The notes under the pieces are model-generated. The model was given only the letters and a program-made list of their open reading frames with translations, made no database searches and was not told the origin of the DNA. From Betaproteobacteria bacterium (GTDB lineage: Bacteria; Pseudomonadota; Gammaproteobacteria; Burkholderiales; JAEUOS01), in NCBI GenBank assembly GCA_028292405.1, contig JAQGMJ010000011.1, forward strand, positions 1 to 64,000: a stretch of DNA of 64,000 nt, in the 5' to 3' direction. Made by a program: the position numbers and the translations under genes. The stretch's first letter is position 1. Each line of letters opens with the position of its first letter. Below, piece after piece: positions 63,100 to 64,000 of the stretch.

Positions 63100-64000
63100 T
63101 CAAAGGGAAGTCCCCAATGCACTTAAGACCCGTTCACGGCCGAACAGTTCCAGCACTGCATCCAGCGACGGGGTCTGGGTCTGCCCGGCAACCAGCGCGC
63201 GCACCGGCATGGCGAGTTGGGGCATTTTCAGGCCGTGCTGGGTCAGGGTTTCCTTCACCGCAGCGGCAATCGCCGGCTTCTCCCAGGCCACCGCGCCGAG
63301 CTTTTCGCGCAGAGTGGCGAGCGCGGGCTTGACGGCGTCGGTGACGTGCTGCGCCAGCAGGGCCGGATCGGCCTTGCCGTTGGCGTAGAACAGCAGCGCG
63401 GCGTTGGCGATGTCGTGCAGCGTATGCGCGCGGTCTTTCACCAGCGCCACTACCCGCGCCAGGTCGGGCGCGCCTTCGAGCTTGCCGCCCAGCGCTTCGA
63501 TCAGCGGTGCCACCAGGCCCGCCAGACGGTCGTTATCAGCTTCCTTGATGTACTCGTGGTTCAGCCAGGCCAGCTTGGCTTGGTCGAACTGCGCCGCCGA
63601 GCGGCTGACCTGGGCGAGATCGAACCACTCGAGGAATTTCTCCCGCGGGAATTTTTCCGCGTCGCCGTGGCTCCAGCCCAGACGCGCCAAATAGTTGAAC
63701 AGCGCTTCCGGCAGGTAGCCGTCCGCCGGGTACTGCATCACGCTGACCGCGCCATGACGTTTGGAGAGCTTTTCGCCGTCCGGCCCGAGAATGGTCGGCA
63801 GGTGGGCAAATTGCGGCACCGGCGCCTTCAGGGCGCGATAGATGTTGATCTGCCGCGGCGTGTTGTTGACGTGGTCGTCGCCACGCACCACATGGGTGAT
63901 GGCCATGTCGAGGTCGTCGACCACCACGGCGAAGTTGTAGGTCGGCACGAAATCCGCGCGCGCGATCACCAGGTCGTCGAGCTCGGTGTTGCTGATGCTG
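63100..64000 (-). CDS. gltX: Glutamyl-tRNA synthetase (5' end beyond window)
   Basis: About 299 C-terminal residues visible; the frame is open to the window edge. It contains [42 protein letters not shown], the KLSKRHG (KMSKS-type) ATP-binding motif and [15 protein letters not shown], followed by the anticodon-binding domain. The N-terminal HIGH motif is outside the window. It charges tRNA-Glu, whose gene lies just downstream. I take it as the discriminating enzyme, but cannot test this from the part seen. Confidence 0.96.
   Translation of the reverse strand, partial: SISNTELDDLVIARADFVPTYNFAVVVDDLDMAITHVVRGDDHVNNTPRQINIYRALKAPVPQFAHLPTILGPDGEKLSKRHGAVSVMQYPADGYLPEALFNYLARLGWSHGDAEKFPREKFLEWFDLAQVSRSAAQFDQAKLAWLNHEYIKEADNDRLAGLVAPLIEALGGKLEGAPDLARVVALVKDRAHTLHDIANAALLFYANGKADPALLAQHVTDAVKPALATLREKLGAVAWEKPAIAAAVKETLTQHGLKMPQLAMPVRALVAGQTQTPSLDAVLELFGRERVLSALGTSL

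Overview
The window is high-GC (roughly 63-65% by eye), densely packed bacterial chromosome. Gene content and order point to a betaproteobacterium of the order Burkholderiales, perhaps Oxalobacteraceae or a close relative. The evidence is the sdhCDAB-sdhE-gltA-sucAB-lpdA-zapE run, the neighbouring mdh/prpBCD/acnA locus, a DUF1631 gene, and a gltX-tRNA-Ala-tRNA-Glu group. The placement rests on gene order and protein character, not on a database search. I saw no rRNA, CRISPR array, phage or intact insertion sequence.

Layout. 1-7.1 kb: a truncated DUF1631 gene, a HEAT/TPR periplasmic protein, a DUF2461 gene, an orphan branched-chain-type (LIV) substrate-binding protein, and an unusual fusion of an S1/P1 nuclease to a PAP2/class A acid phosphatase. 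7.3-19.8 kb: a MipA-like outer-membrane protein and a hydantoin/carbamoyl-amino-acid island. The island holds an oxoprolinase-type ATP-dependent hydantoinase, a DapA-like aldolase, a D-hydantoinase translationally coupled to a D-carbamoylase, a complete polar amino acid ABC transporter, a hydantoin racemase and a flavin reductase. 19.8-23 kb: an ArsR-type regulator diverging from an alpha/beta hydrolase gene that carries two single-base frameshifts, then an ABM-like gene and a DUF2848 gene.

23-36 kb (minus strand): the core oxidative TCA genes, read sdhC-D-A-B, sdhE, gltA, sucA, sucB, a small secreted protein, lpdA, zapE. Terminators follow sdhB and gltA, so the block is several transcription units. 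36-46.4 kb: a GntR/HutC-type repressor diverges from mdh across a perfect 22-bp palindrome. Then come a CitE-like lyase, prpB, prpC, a lipoprotein, prpD and acnA on the plus strand. These join the methylcitrate cycle for propionate to malate dehydrogenase and aconitase.

46.4-55.2 kb: accessory and housekeeping genes. They include a frameshifted Imm32-like orphan immunity gene, a serine hydrolase, a RidA-family protein, a YcaQ-like DNA glycosylase, diacylglycerol kinase, a PIN-domain protein with a small upstream partner, a class II aldolase, yaaA and an L-2-hydroxyglutarate-oxidase-like enzyme. 55.2-61.8 kb: a CocE hydrolase, livHMGF and an amidohydrolase form a minus-strand operon with no substrate-binding protein of its own. 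61.9-64 kb: a beta-hydroxyacid dehydrogenase, tRNA-Glu(UUC), tRNA-Ala(GGC) and the 3' part of gltX.

The best candidates for something new are the nuclease-phosphatase fusion, the Cys/His plus Lys/Ala-rich N-terminal extension on the amidohydrolase, the small secreted protein inside the 2-oxoglutarate dehydrogenase operon, and the operator-like palindromes at three divergent promoters. No clearly novel multi-gene system is visible.
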